64,000 nucleotides of DNA from Porodaedalea pini (lineage: Eukaryota > Basidiomycota > Agaricomycetes > Hymenochaetales > Hymenochaetaceae): assembly GCA_002794775.1 (NCBI GenBank), contig NBAY01000042.1, positions 186,001 to 250,000 of the forward strand, written 5' to 3'. The translations under genes were made by a program, and so were the position numbers. Under the pieces are notes generated by a model. That model worked only from the letters and a program-made list of their open reading frames with translations, was not told the origin of the DNA and ran no database searches. Positions 35,071 through 46,113 of this stretch are shown here, piece after piece (positions within the stretch are counted from its first letter, which is position 1; every line of letters begins with the position of its first letter).

Positions 35071-36119
35071 CTATATCCTCAGTGGTGCTAGCTGTGTTCT
35101 CCTAGACGCCACCGGCATGACTTGTTGAGCCGCCTGCAGTGCGTCTGTCTCCCTCCGCTGCCGTTCATCGCATTTGCGGCGATGGCGATGCCAAACGAGG
35201 AATACTACGAGACCGACAGCGAAAAGCACTGTTATGAAACCCGCGAAGGTTTCCCCAACTATAGCTCCCGTCGACTGGCGATTTAGAGACGAATTCGTCA
35301 CAGTAGGTGAGGACAGAGTCGGAAGGGGCGCGAAGCTTGGCGTGAATGCTGAGGTTGGAATAGTCTGCGAAGGCAGGAATGACGTCGTCAAACTAAAGGG
35401 GAAGAAAACATGGAGAGGATGATGAGGATGATAAGTTTACCGAACAGGAGGTCGCGACGAAAGCACCCTCACCTAGCATTAGACACAGATATCTTGATGA
35501 AGTCGATGTCGAGCCGCGCCGAGCTTCCCGGTGCCGCCGCCAAGTCGGGGAGGTAGGTGACTGCGACTGTCGTCAGCTGCGATTCATCAAGATCCTCGAA
35601 CGCCCAGAAGCTGCGCGAAGGCGCAAACACTCTGCTTTCGAGCGTTCCGGACGGTAGCGAAGAGACTGTGAGGTTGGCCGTCGCGTTAGAGGCATCGGAG
35701 GTCTTGACATATAGGGCTGACCCTGAGGATACCGATGCATCAACATCCCCTTCACATTGACGGTGCGACGCACCTCGGAATGTGAGGAACACCTGCGGGA
35801 GGATGTCTCCAGTCTGGACATTAGGCCCATTCGTGGAGGTGACGGAGCCGTTTGACGATCCTGGAAGATCGACGACCGTCCTTTGGAATGTTCGTTCGGA
35901 CAAGCTTAAAATTAGCTTTTACGTGCTCAGCAGGTTCGGTACGCACCAGCCTCCTTCACAGTCCTCGTCATTGGCGCACAGCTCGGGTATGTACACGAGC
36001 TCACTGTTTGTGTTCTGCAAAGTTACATTCTGCACCTCTGCCGCTACGGCCGATGCCCGGTCTCGCGTGCTTGAAATGAGAACACCCAATATGGCGCAGC
36101 CTGAGATTGGTCCGCGCAT
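35071..36119 (-). CDS. Single-pass membrane protein with ectodomain (2 of 3)
   Basis: Three exons. The start MRGPISGCAILGVLISS looks like a signal peptide. The ectodomain begins EVQNVTLQNTNSELVYIPE, close to the beta-strand-rich domain found in many Agaricomycete membrane proteins, which start with a similar N(V/I)T..D...IVY pattern. It has four cysteines nearby and several N-glycosylation sequons. A Ser/Thr/Pro stretch leads to one membrane segment (TGAIVGETFAGFITVLFAVG and LVVFLVW), then HRHRRK and a short cytoplasmic tail. Introns end GGC/LSERTF and SNA/SLTTSF, both GT-AG. The function is unknown; cell-surface location is inferred. Confidence 0.7.
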
Positions 36120-37021
36120 CGCCCTCACACTCCTGCACTCGGGCTCATACAGGGGGTGGCATTCGACTGGGGCGAGAGCGGACACAGAAAGACTCACGAA
36201 AGACGCGCTCTTTTTAAAGAATATGACGAAGAGGTTCGCGTAGTCATGAGGATGGATGGGTGAAACATTAACTCATTGCACGAGGCTCCGTACGCGACGC
36301 TATTCGTCGGACACTTCTTCCGAACACAACTCATGTATTCATCTCGTGAAGATGCTGGGAGAGTACACCAGGATCGACTCCTATCGAAGATGAGAACGTG
36401 ATGCATGATGTGCCACAATCACAGAACCCTAATTTCAGAAAAACTCAAATTTCATGTTCAACTCTACAACCTTGTGTGTAACATAGAAACCAGCAATATT
36501 CATACACGCGATCACAAGATCCCTGTATTTCCCCAGTAGAAACAATAGATGAACCATAACAGACATTTAATTTCAATGGCGCCCGGAGTAATAAAACATA
36601 CCAACAAAGATGCAAAAAAGATATGAGAATCATGTGCAAGATAAGTAGCAAATCACGACATCGACACTCGCCCTAAATTATAAGCAGGGTCAAGAGTGCA
36701 AAGGGTTATCAGTACGATAAGAGGTATAGGCGGGAGGTGGCCCGCAACCTGTCTGGGCGAAAAGAATGCAAAGGAAGGGGTCGGGAGCAAGGAACAGGTA
36801 TACATACTCATTGATAATTAGCAAACAAATGCAAGATAGCAGACAACGTAGCCAGCACACAGCGGTCAACGCCTGGAAACAAGAACATCCGCTCCGAGTC
36901 GATCAGGAGCCGGTCCACTCAATAGTCGGCAACGCGAAAGCAATACTTGTACAGGGGAATCAGCACACGCATTCAATGCGCAGGTTCGACGCGACACAGG
37001 AGGCGGTATAGGTATCGTCGT
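36120..37021. other. Intergenic region between membrane-protein genes 2 and 3
   Basis: It holds the promoter of gene 2 on the left and the 3' flank of gene 3 on the right. No gene is supported. Confidence 0.45.
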
Positions 37022-39095
37022 TTAAATGCCTCCGTATGCGTCCTCATCGTCGTACACTGTCTCAGGACGCTTGGGAGCCTGGACTTTGGCCTGCACTGGC
37101 GTCTGAAGGTCTGTCTTGGACGTAGAGGCATTGTCTGCGACGAAACCGATTTCCACGGGAGTCTCACGACCGTCGTGCGCACGCGATTCGTTTCCATCCA
37201 CAAACTGCGCGCGCTGCGGGGACGTGGTAACAGGACTCAGCGGGGGCAGATCAACCTTTGGCGAAGCGCGGCCGCTCTGCACGTCGAAAGAGCCATTGCA
37301 CGGCGACGGCGTCACGGGGAAGTTGTAATTCACAGGCGAGAACGTGCCGTTCACCATCTGGATCTCAGGCAGTGATGGCGGCTGGGACGTCACACGCGGG
37401 AACGTGTCCATCGGGAGCGGGAAGGAGCTCATGGAATGGAACTCGGACGACGGGCGCGAGGGCTTGAACTTCATGGCATCCTCATCGGCGAAGGCGCTGC
37501 CGGCGCTCTGGACGGAGCCAACGTGCGGGTCATCGAAAGGCGAGATGTCAATCGAGGGCTTGGAGTCCATCGCCGAGACGGGCAGACTCTGTCTATCCGC
37601 ACGATGCGACTCTTCAAGTTCGTCAGCTTCAGCGACCTGGTGAAGTGCCTTAGGGGGGGCGATGTTCAGCTGCTTTGAGATCGCCTCGTATTGGGCCGCC
37701 TGGAAGGGTGTCACACTCGCACGGCTGAGATCTGCGTAATCGGACTCCTCGGTTGGGTACTGCGGATGCGCGATTGAGTCATTGCGCGAGAGCACGGAGG
37801 CGGCAGCGTTGGATGGTGCGCGCGCGAGTCGGCCCTGCGCATCAAATGCAGCGCCGCCATAGGAGGCGACTGACACCGGGGAGCCCACTGGTGACTGGAA
37901 CGAAGGATTGTAAAACGGCGACGCATTCGCGTACTGCCCGGACGGGGCTGGCGACGCGGTCGAAGCGGGAACATACATGCCAGGCGTGAACGACGGTGAC
38001 GCCTGCGATGCTGCGAAGTCGCTGAATGGGCTGGGAGAGCCATAGGGATGAGCCGGCGGGTGATAGACGTTCGACGGCGGCATGGGAGATGTAGCAAAGG
38101 CAGCTATGTTCTGATTGTGACGTTCGAACATCGTCGGGGGGCGCGGGCCACGACCGTTACTGTTTCCGCGGTGCAGAGATGAATTGTCATCCCTCAGCAC
38201 GATCGACTGACGCCTGAAGTCGGCGGGGTCAAAGTCATCTTCTTTGCGGTTCCAGCGACGCTTTAGATGAAAACAAATCAGTAAGAAATCCTAGCTTGAA
38301 AAGGCAAAATCCCATACAAGGAAGAACACAACGAGACCTGCCAAAACAGCGGCACCAACGATGCCAGCAGCTGCTATGCCGACGATACCAGCTGTGCTTA
38401 TTCCGGACGACGAAGACGCGCTTGGCGTTGAGGACGAGGCGGAATCGAGGGCACTACCTGAAGCCGACGGGACTGCATGCGAGCTGGTGCTAAGCGTCTC
38501 CGTGACGAATGCTGTTGTCTGGGAGCTCGTCGTCAAAATCGAGCTCGACTTAGTTGACTACCACGCGCGAAGAAAAGAAAAAGCTAAATTAAGCTGAGAA
38601 TATGCGCAAGAATTCTGCTTTCTTACCGTCGGAGTCAGCGAAGAAATGCTGGTTGTCGACGTGGAAGTTGAGCTCGTAGTGATCGGAGTACTAGTGCTAG
38701 ACGTGCTGCTAGTGCTAGTAGAAGTCGGGGAGCTGGATGCTGTCGTCGTGGTCGGGGTGGACAAGATCGGGGTCAAGGTCGGGGTCGGGGTCGGGGTCGG
38801 GGTCGACGAGGTGCTTGTAGTGGACGGCCCAACCAATGTAACAGAGCTCGCTACGCTCATTAAAATGCATATTCAAATTCATTTAAAGATCACACTTACA
38901 AGTGGAATGAACAGCAGGAGGCGTGATAGGGCCTGTGACTGCGGCTGTGGTTGTCGGCTCACTGACCTCTGTCACAGATTCTGTTGTCCATATCGCCGTC
39001 GGGGAAAAGCGCGCTTTAAGGACATTCGGCACATCGCGCTGCGCGTGTCGCAGCATACGCGCCTTCTTTACAAACTGGCCGTCCGGAGACGACAT
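37022..39095 (-). CDS. Single-pass membrane protein, Ser/Thr-rich ectodomain and long cytoplasmic tail (3 of 3)
   Basis: Exons run MSSPDGQFVKKARMLRHAQR to HST, then a Ser/Thr/Pro-rich mucin-like stretch (with a PT repeat) and a second Ser-rich exon. The latter ends in a glycine/alanine-rich membrane segment (GIVGIAAAGIVGAAVLAGLV and VFFLV). The cytoplasmic side starts KRRWNRKEDDFDPADFRRQS and continues for more than 400 residues of Ser/Pro/Asn-rich sequence ending YDDEDAYGGI. The layout recalls SKG6/Mid2/Axl2-type fungal surface proteins. No signal peptide is visible at the chosen start, so either a further 5' exon exists or the protein uses the membrane helix as anchor. The third such gene in a row on this strand. 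Confidence 0.65.
38769..38804. repeat. (GGGGTC)n hexanucleotide repeat encoding Pro-Thr on the minus strand
   Basis: Five to six units of GGGGTC lie within the ectodomain exon of membrane-protein gene 3 and encode a PTPTPTPT run. Such repeats vary in length between strains in fungal surface proteins. Confidence 0.75.
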
Positions 39096-40696
39096 ACTTT
39101 AAGTCTGATGCGTGGTATACAAAATTTCGCGTTTTCCTTTGCTGTTATGTGGTCGATGGCGTGTCTGGGTTTGGTCGGGGTTACTAGTAGCGAACGTCTT
39201 GTTAAAGAATGACAGTGGTAAGGACCGTGGGTTTCGTGAGCGAAGGAGGGAGCTACTAGTTCCGATGAAGACAACAGGGTCAACGTCGGGCGCAGGGAGG
39301 GAAGGAGGCGGGGTCGTTGGTCGTCGTCGAAAACGACGGCAAGGCAAAGAAAAGAGTGCAGATCACGTCAGCCTCGGCAAGCTCCGACTGTGTTAATTTC
39401 GGGTGACAGTACTACATAGTCATCGAGCTTGGTTGCTTCGTCTGTTCTACGTCGACATCAGACTAGTACTCTCGCTTGAAGTACGAGACCATAATGACGC
39501 AGATGTCGAAGAGCGAAGGCATTGACCTCTGCTGCACTCTGACATTTAGATCCCAGCCCACTTGTGAGTTCACATCTCGAGCGCTCGTTAGTACTGTGCT
39601 CACCTGTACCGAAACAACCGGGCCAGGAGCGTAACGGGCAACGCAACACAGCATTTAGTTAAGTAGTAGGATTACTGCATACATAGAACTAGAATTGCGA
39701 CATACAAAAAAACACAAATTATTGTTGATAAAGCTACAGAAGGCGAGCGACTTAATGACAACTACAACAACCCTAATGATGATGATACCGCCATCCCTGT
39801 CTTCTCGGTCATCGAGAGCGTGCTCAAGATCAAGATACCGGGTCATTACAGCTGCTACAGAAGTACTGTACTCACTTGGACAAGGTAAAGGAGGGTGAAA
39901 ATTCGGTGCTCATTCCTACCGTTGAAGAAGAGCACTTCTGGGCCTATAACGACGAGGGGAAACCTGGGGAGAAGATGGACTTCTTATATTCGAAGACAAG
40001 CCTCAAGAGTGATATCCTTCTCTCTCTTCTTGCTGTAAATTTCTTGACAATTTATTATTCTTGTTCTTTTTGCCATTATTTTCTTGCTGTACCCATAAAC
40101 ATACAAATCAGGCTTATTTTTCATGTAAAAATATGCTTTGCATTGAAGAATTTGAGTCCATTACGCGATCCAAATATTATTATTTTTTTACAGCAATATT
40201 CCAAACAAGGCAATTCTTATTACGCAACCGGTCTCCGTAATGCGTAATGCGTAATGGTTTCCCAAAATAGCAACCCAAACCACCCAGTATAGCGGATGGT
40301 CGATTCTCAATGCTTTCAATAGATCTCTTCCTTTCTGCAAGCTTTCTCTTGTACTCAGGATGTATATCATCAGACAGATTTGTCAAGCCATCGATAATTG
40401 AGCTGAGTGGAAACATGAATATCCGAAAATAGACTGACACTTTCTTCTGACTTGCGAAACACAGGAGGATAGCCAACATGCTTTCCCTATCTCTCCAATG
40501 CAGTTGATCTTGCGGCTAGTGGTCGCAGCTTCGAACGTGCGATTAATCGCCCTTGAGACCCAGATGACAGACCCGGAGGCCTGAGTCCGATGTGTCATGC
40601 CTTAAGCTCGTTTCATGTGCTTATAGACCTCCCCTGAACCCCGTTCCCCCCGTTATTTCATCCTCGGTTTCATCGCTGCTCCTTACTCCAGTCAGT
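39096..40696. other. Intergenic region between membrane-protein gene 3 and BTB 3
   Basis: About 39170-39390 is the upstream region of gene 3 and resembles 42080-42290. A plus-strand open stretch at 39876-40020 (SVLIPTVEEEHFWAYNDEGK) looks protein-like but has no partner exons, and may be a relic. From about 40020 to 40250 the DNA is AT-rich. Confidence 0.4.
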
Positions 40697-41717
40697 ATGA
40701 CAGACGCGTTCTCAGATTCCTCAAACGTGGAAACGCCTTTCTGCGTTACTGAGCCATTCACTGGCGATAACTACGCCGACGTTATTCTGCGGTCAGCCGA
40801 TAGCCATGATTTCCATGTCATGAAAGGCGTCCTCGCGATGGCTTCTCCCGTTTTCAAAGACATTTTCTCCTTGCCCCAGCCACCGGAAGCCGTTGGATGC
40901 GATGCAATACATGATTTACCGATCATCGATATTGCTGAAACAGGACCCGTCACAAATGTCGTTCTGCGATACCTTTATCCAGTACAGAATCCGAAGATCA
41001 CAGACGTCCACATGGCCTTCAGCGTCCTTCGAGCAGCAGACAAATACCATACAGAGTTTGTCATTCAAAAGGCCAGGAAAGCAATTCGCAAAATATCTGC
41101 GAGTGGAAGGGAAGGTGCATTGAAAGTGTACGCCCTTGCATGCTCGAACCATTTTGAGGGCGAAGCACGACTTGCAGCACTACATTCACTAGGAGTATCC
41201 ATAATTGCTCCGCCGCTTGTGCCTGAGCTGAGTCAAACGTCTGGAGGGGCAGTTATGCAACTTTTTGTCTATCACGAGAAAGTGCGCAACCGTTTATCGT
41301 CGCTGTTTTCCAATGCGCTCAAGGATAAACTGCCGCGAGTGGCTGTCGAGCTCGTCACCTGCAGTGACTGTCAAAACTATGAGTATGAACAGTCAAACGC
41401 GGACGACCCACACGACTACATATTCGTATCACCCTGGTGGCGAAAGATCCGCAAGGACATGTCTCTCAGGCTGAGATGCACAAACGACCCCATGCGCGAA
41501 GACATGCTCTCTGAGGAGATGATAGTAGACGCCGTCAAATCAGTGGGATGTAACGACTGCAAAAAGAAATCGTCCAGGTCATGCCCACTTCTTTTTGGAA
41601 TTCTCAAGCTGGAGATGAGGCGATTGTCGTCCGAAGTAAGTTCACAACACCACTCTTCTGATGAAAGGATTAACTGTTTGAAAGGTTGAGCTTGAACTAC
41701 CCTGGAAACCTGATTAG
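40697..41717 (+). CDS. BTB/POZ-domain protein 3
   Basis: Two exons (40697-41635 and 41685-41717) give about 323 residues. The BTB domain (about residues 14-125) shows FTGDNYADVILRSADSHDFH, VFKDIFSLPQPPE and TNVVLRYLYPVQNP. The C-terminal module has CSDCQN, SPWWRKIRKDM and CNDCKKK, and the short last exon encodes VELELPWKPD. Compared with BTB 4, the N-terminal pattern FCV(T/R)(E/D)PFTG(D/N)NYADV is shared, so these two are recent relatives. Start MTDAFSDSS was chosen because the upstream in-frame ATG (40592) adds an unrelated stretch. Function unknown; a protein-protein interaction scaffold is likely. Confidence 0.82.
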
Positions 41718-42350
41718 CTACACTCACAGTACGATTCAGTTACAATATATTTCTCCATACGTTTGTTCTGATCAAGTTGCAGCACAGATGTGTTGGGAAC
41801 CTGTCTGAACTCTCGCCCGTCCCCTTGTATACTTTGTACGCGAACCGTCGAATGACTCGTCAATCTTTCTGCTCTTTTGCGCTTTCTGTCGAGTAATGGT
41901 TAGTGATGGACCCGCAGGATACTCAGAATTCTTTTCAACTGTAACGAAATGTGATCATTACTTTCAGTGTAAGATATATATGAACGACCTCTGTTCCAAC
42001 GGGGTACAGTCATAGATAGTATACACAATCTAATGGACTTTGAATACTTGTAGCGAGGTCCGTGCGAAGGGTGCACTTGCAGGTACAAGACTAGAATGTG
42101 AGCGAGTATTTTTTAGAAGAATAAGAGGATAAGGAGTGCGGGTTTCGTAAGCAAAGAAAAGGGCCGCTAGTTGCGAGGAAGAGAGCGGAGTCGAGGTTGG
42201 ACTCAGGACGATAAAAGAAGCGGTTACATCGAGATCGACAGTGAGGCAAAGTACTAGTGCCAATGCAAATCACGTCGGCTCCCGCAAGGTGCGATTGACT
42301 CCGGTTACATGATTTGGTTGAGGCATTTCTTCTTCGACACGGAACCAAGG
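41718..42350. other. Intergenic region with a relic of an upstream region
   Basis: The stretch 42080-42290 aligns with the 5' flank of membrane-protein gene 3 (39170-39390), for example GGGTTTCGT(G/A)AGC(G/A)AAG and a shared block GC(A/G)(A/G)ATCACGTC(A/G)GC. No coding relic follows it on the minus strand. No gene is seen. Confidence 0.5.
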
Positions 42351-42658
42351 GCCCGCTCGGCTGCACGGGTTGGCTGATTTTCCCCTACTAAAAGTTAGCT
42401 AACCAGTGGGTTTTTCCCATCAGCCAAAAGTTAGCTACACAGTACTAGTCAGCACTTTTGTGTTTTTTTTTTTTTCGATGTGCCTAATTGAGACAACCGA
42501 GCCAGATTAGGTAAGTCGGACCGCAACACGCGTGCCACAAGATCAATTGCTTAAAGAGGATCGGTTACCCCGATTAGGCAGGCCAGAAAAAAGTACACAC
42601 AAATTGCGGACTGTCATCATTTTGGGGAAAACGCTGTAACCCTTGCAGCCGAGCGGGC
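42351..42658. mobile_element. Small non-autonomous element with inverted termini
   Basis: The ends are inverted copies: GCCCGCTCGGCTGCACGGG on the left and the reverse complement of GCCCGCTCGGCTGCAAGGG on the right. The interior (308 bp in all) is non-coding, AT-rich, and contains two copies of AAAAGTTAGCTA. Flanking octamers (AACCAAGG and ACTAAGTC) are similar but not identical, so a target-site duplication cannot be claimed; a hAT-like or other superfamily is possible. Confidence 0.55.
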
Positions 42659-42891
42659 ACTAAGTCACCAAACTCAGTCGCTTTGTCTTTTCCGAGTCTG
42701 CATGGATATCTGATCCTCACTTGAAAATACAACACAAGAACGCTGCGGGTGCATCAGGGTGAAGGAAAGCAGCGACATTGCTGCGCTATGATGATTACAT
42801 TCCACCCACTCTCAAGCGTTTCTCAAGTACTCAACTCTCGATGCTTTCAATAGATCTTTTAGTGTTCTATAAACTCCCCTCTAAGTCGAGA

Positions 42892-42927
<36 letters not shown>

Positions 42928-43206
42928 GTTGTATTGTGTAATAATGCTCTATCAGTGCATCGCGAGAAGCCTCGCGGTAAGTCGAGACTTGAATAACGAC
43001 GAAATACTCGAAGGCTGACATAAGTAACAGTCTTTCATTTGACCTCCAGAATGCAGGACGATGGCTGATGCGTTTTTCTAGTCTCTCTGACGTAGCCGAA
43101 TCTGTGATCAGTAACAATGGCTTCGAATATGCAATTAGGCGCCGTTGGCGTCCACGTGACACGAGGACGGGGGCGGTCCTTAGACGCCCCGTCCTCAATG
43201 TATTGA
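42659..43206. other. Intergenic region upstream of BTB 4
   Basis: No gene is supported. It contains a TC microsatellite at 42896-42925 and the distal promoter of BTB 4. Confidence 0.5.
42896..42925. repeat. (TC)n microsatellite
   Basis: About 15 uninterrupted TC units. Confidence 0.9.
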
Positions 43207-43213
43207 TATAAAA
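43207..43213 (+). promoter_or_regulatory. TATA box of BTB 4
   Basis: TATAAAA lies 77-83 bp upstream of the ATG at 43290, followed by a pyrimidine-rich leader. Confidence 0.5.
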
Positions 43214-43289
43214 CTATGCTTCATGCCCTTCACCCTCACTCTCCTCACCAGCTTCAGCCGTCTCGTCTTTCTTACCACTCTTAAGGACG

Positions 43290-44289
43290 ATGTCTGACAT
43301 CATGACTGCTGAAGTGCCTTTCTGTGTCCGTGACCCGTTCACTGGCAACAACTATGCCGACGTTGTCCTTCAATCAGGTGATGGTCACACTTTCCACGTC
43401 ATGAAAGTACTTCTCTCGATGGTCTCTCCCGTATTCAAGGACATGTTCTCCTTGCCCCAAGCGCCAACAGCTCCCGTACGCGACGCAGTGCCTGCTTTGC
43501 CAGTCGTACGCATCTCGGAATCTGGCCCCGTCACGGACGCCCTTTTGCGCTACATTTATCCAGCCGATGCACCAGAGTTGTTATCCGTCGAGTTTGCGTT
43601 CGATGTCCTACTGGCCGCACAGAAATACGACATGGATGGTGCCCTTCGCGGAGCCAGACGTGCTATCCGCGAGCTCTGTTCGCGCGACAAAAATTGTGTT
43701 ATGCAGGCCTTCGTACTGTCATACACTCATCGTTTGGAGGACGAGATTCGACTAGCCGCATCGGAATCTCTGCGATTCTCTCCACAGGATGCATCATTCG
43801 TCGATATTCTGGGTACATTACCTGCAAAGGCAGTGCTTCGCCTCTTTCTATATCATAGAGAGGTCGAGAATAACATTATCGAGCTGTTCTCCCATATATA
43901 TAGGCTGCCAACTGCCATTGCGGATGCTGTCGACTGCTACAGCTGTAAAAAGGGGACAGAAAGTAGCGGACGACAAAGTTGTCGAGTACCGGAGTGGTGG
44001 TTGGAGATACGCCGAAACATCAGCAATGGATCACGTACGATGGGTCCTATGTCGGAGGAAGTTTTCTCAAGAGAGTCCTTAACAGAAGGTGTCTTATCTG
44101 GTTGCAATAGTTGCAAGGAGCGTCTCTTGCGCTTTGGCATCGACAAATTTGTAGACACTGTGAGAGCAGAAATGAAAAAAGCGGCGTTGAAGGTCAGCCC
44201 CAGCCTCTTTTCCATACCTCTTTCGCAACTAAGATTTTCAAAAGGTTGAATTTGAGATACCCTGGGAGGTCGTATCAAACAAGGTATAA
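43290..44289 (+). CDS. BTB/POZ-domain protein 4
   Basis: Two exons (43290 to about 44193, and 44245-44289) give about 316 residues. The BTB domain (about residues 8-115) has FTGNNYADVVLQSGDGHTFH, VFKDMFSLPQAP and TDALLRYIYPAD. The C-terminal module has CYSCKK, VPEWWLEIRRN and CNSCKER. The last exon encodes VEFEIPWEVVSNKV, the family tail. It lies 1.6 kb downstream of BTB 3 on the same strand and shares its N-terminal pattern, so the two look like a tandem duplication later separated by a small mobile element. Confidence 0.82.
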
Positions 44290-46113
44290 AGCCGTTTATC
44301 GATGTGGTATGCCAATGTCATTCTGACCTTTGTCGCAGTCGAACTGAAGCAATCATTATTAGGAGTATTTCATTGTGTTCAATGGACCCCATGGGCGAAA
44401 TAAATATTTCCTCCAGTCTTTTGCACGCTTTCGATCGAGGGGTGGTTACCTACGCAGCCACTGACAGCCCATGTGCTTTGCCCAAATGTAATATATAGAG
44501 TTCCTGCTCTTAACGGCGCATAACATTTGCAACGACACATAAAAAGTGTAATCAACCTCCTTCCAAACACGATGGAATTGCGGCTACCAGCAAGGTTGGT
44601 GCCAAAATCGGACGCTCATATTTTCCATATTTACGATAACAAAGTCAGAATCTTTGACATTCACAGGTATGCGTGCTCCTGCTAGAATAGAACAACGAAC
44701 TGAGAAGCTGTTGCATGATCAAAGGAGATATAGACGCACAAGACAGAAGCCAAGCCTCTAAGAACTACGCTTCGTTCTCATGTCCGTAGGGAATCACGAA
44801 GAGTAGACGACCACTTCTGATCCACTAGCATAACTCCCATTCAGCAACAACTCTTACTCGCTGCATTTACTTACCATGCCAACAACGGAGGCAGTTTCGT
44901 GTCTCTACTCATTCACTAGCACGTCCTCGAATGCAGATCACGTCATGCGACCAGTCAATGGGTGTAAGTTTTCCATGTTATGAAGACGACTATGCCTATC
45001 GCTTCTTCCATCTTCAGGGGTATGTTTTCATAAACATAGCCGCCGTCCGTATCCTCGAATCTGGACTGCGTCGGACCCATTGACATTTCAGGGACCACTC
45101 TCGTCACTGAAACGCTCCCGCGATACGTCTGTCCAGGCTCGAATCCGGAGTCGATGCGCACATACATAATTTTCCATCCTCTTCTGGCAGTGGAGAGATA
45201 CGGTGTTAAGTTTTCAGTGCTGGGCACTAAGCACTTTGTAAGAAATATAGGCAGCTTCGAAGTCCATGCGCTACTAGCTTGCGTACACAAACTCCAAGAG
45301 GATGTCTACCTTACAATTTCTGGCTCCCTGCGGGCATCCATGGTCATACCGCCGAGCGCGCCCGGACTTGATTGTGCGCGTCCCAGGAAAAGACGTAGTC
45401 CGGCTCCTTAAGACCGCAGGCGAATTCAGCAAGGTGCTCACTGATCCTGTGCATGACGAGCCGCCATCGCCTCAGAGTATCGCCTGCGACTACAGCCACG
45501 ACCTCCTGTTTGAGGATGCACTAGCAGGGATATCACTCTCATGAACTAACCAGAATTCAAAAGACATCAAGGTATCTTCTTAAGAGGTGTATCACATGAG
45601 ATGATCTTGTCAAAAAGATGGGCGGCGAAGTCTAGTCCTCGTCTGCTGAGTATCGTCAGTTCGGCGATAGAGAGGATATATCTTGTTACTTATCTCCTTC
45701 AGACTGGAAGACTAAAAGTTGCGAGGAGGTCGAATTCTTCGTGCCTTGGAGGGGCAAGTGGCGTAAGATACCGTTTCATGTGGAACGTCCATAATGCACA
45801 CCTTCATGCGTGATGCTGCAGCCTGAATTAGCAAACATTCATGGACTCGTTGTTGACCGTCGCCCGAAGGATAGCCGCAATCTCCATACGCTGTGTGCCA
45901 CATTGTTTTGTCCTTTTTGCAGTTCCGAAGCGGAATTAGAGCTGATCAGCGCTCCAAGCCCCGGTCCGACGAGTACAGTATATAAGACCTCATTCTGAAT
46001 CAGGGGGACCGGGTTCAGCTTGCCGAGCGCACCACATAGCGAGCTCTGCGATTGAGCCGATGGCTCGTCGATGAACCGACGACCACCCTCGTCCTGAACG
46101 TCGCCATTCCGCA
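44290..46113. other. Region between BTB 4 and GT61 with unassigned open frames
   Basis: There is no confident gene. A minus-strand frame at 44955-45290 (SFAR-type start unclear; contains GWKIMYVRIDSGFEPGQTYR and DTDGGYVYENIPLKMEEAIG) reads like real protein and ends at a stop at 44955, but no matching upstream exon was found. A plus-strand frame at 45302-45544 overlaps the opposite side. These may be remains of a decayed gene or a small orphan. The GT61 promoter must lie near 46113. Confidence 0.35.

Noticed and set aside
39876..40247. 123-codon plus-strand frame as a gene
   Set aside because: Only the first 40-50 codons look protein-like; the rest is AT-rich low complexity and no partner exon was found, so it is mentioned only as a possible relic.
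42896..42925. Repetitive run considered as a CRISPR-like or regulatory array
   Set aside because: It is a simple TC microsatellite without spacers; the organism is a fungus.
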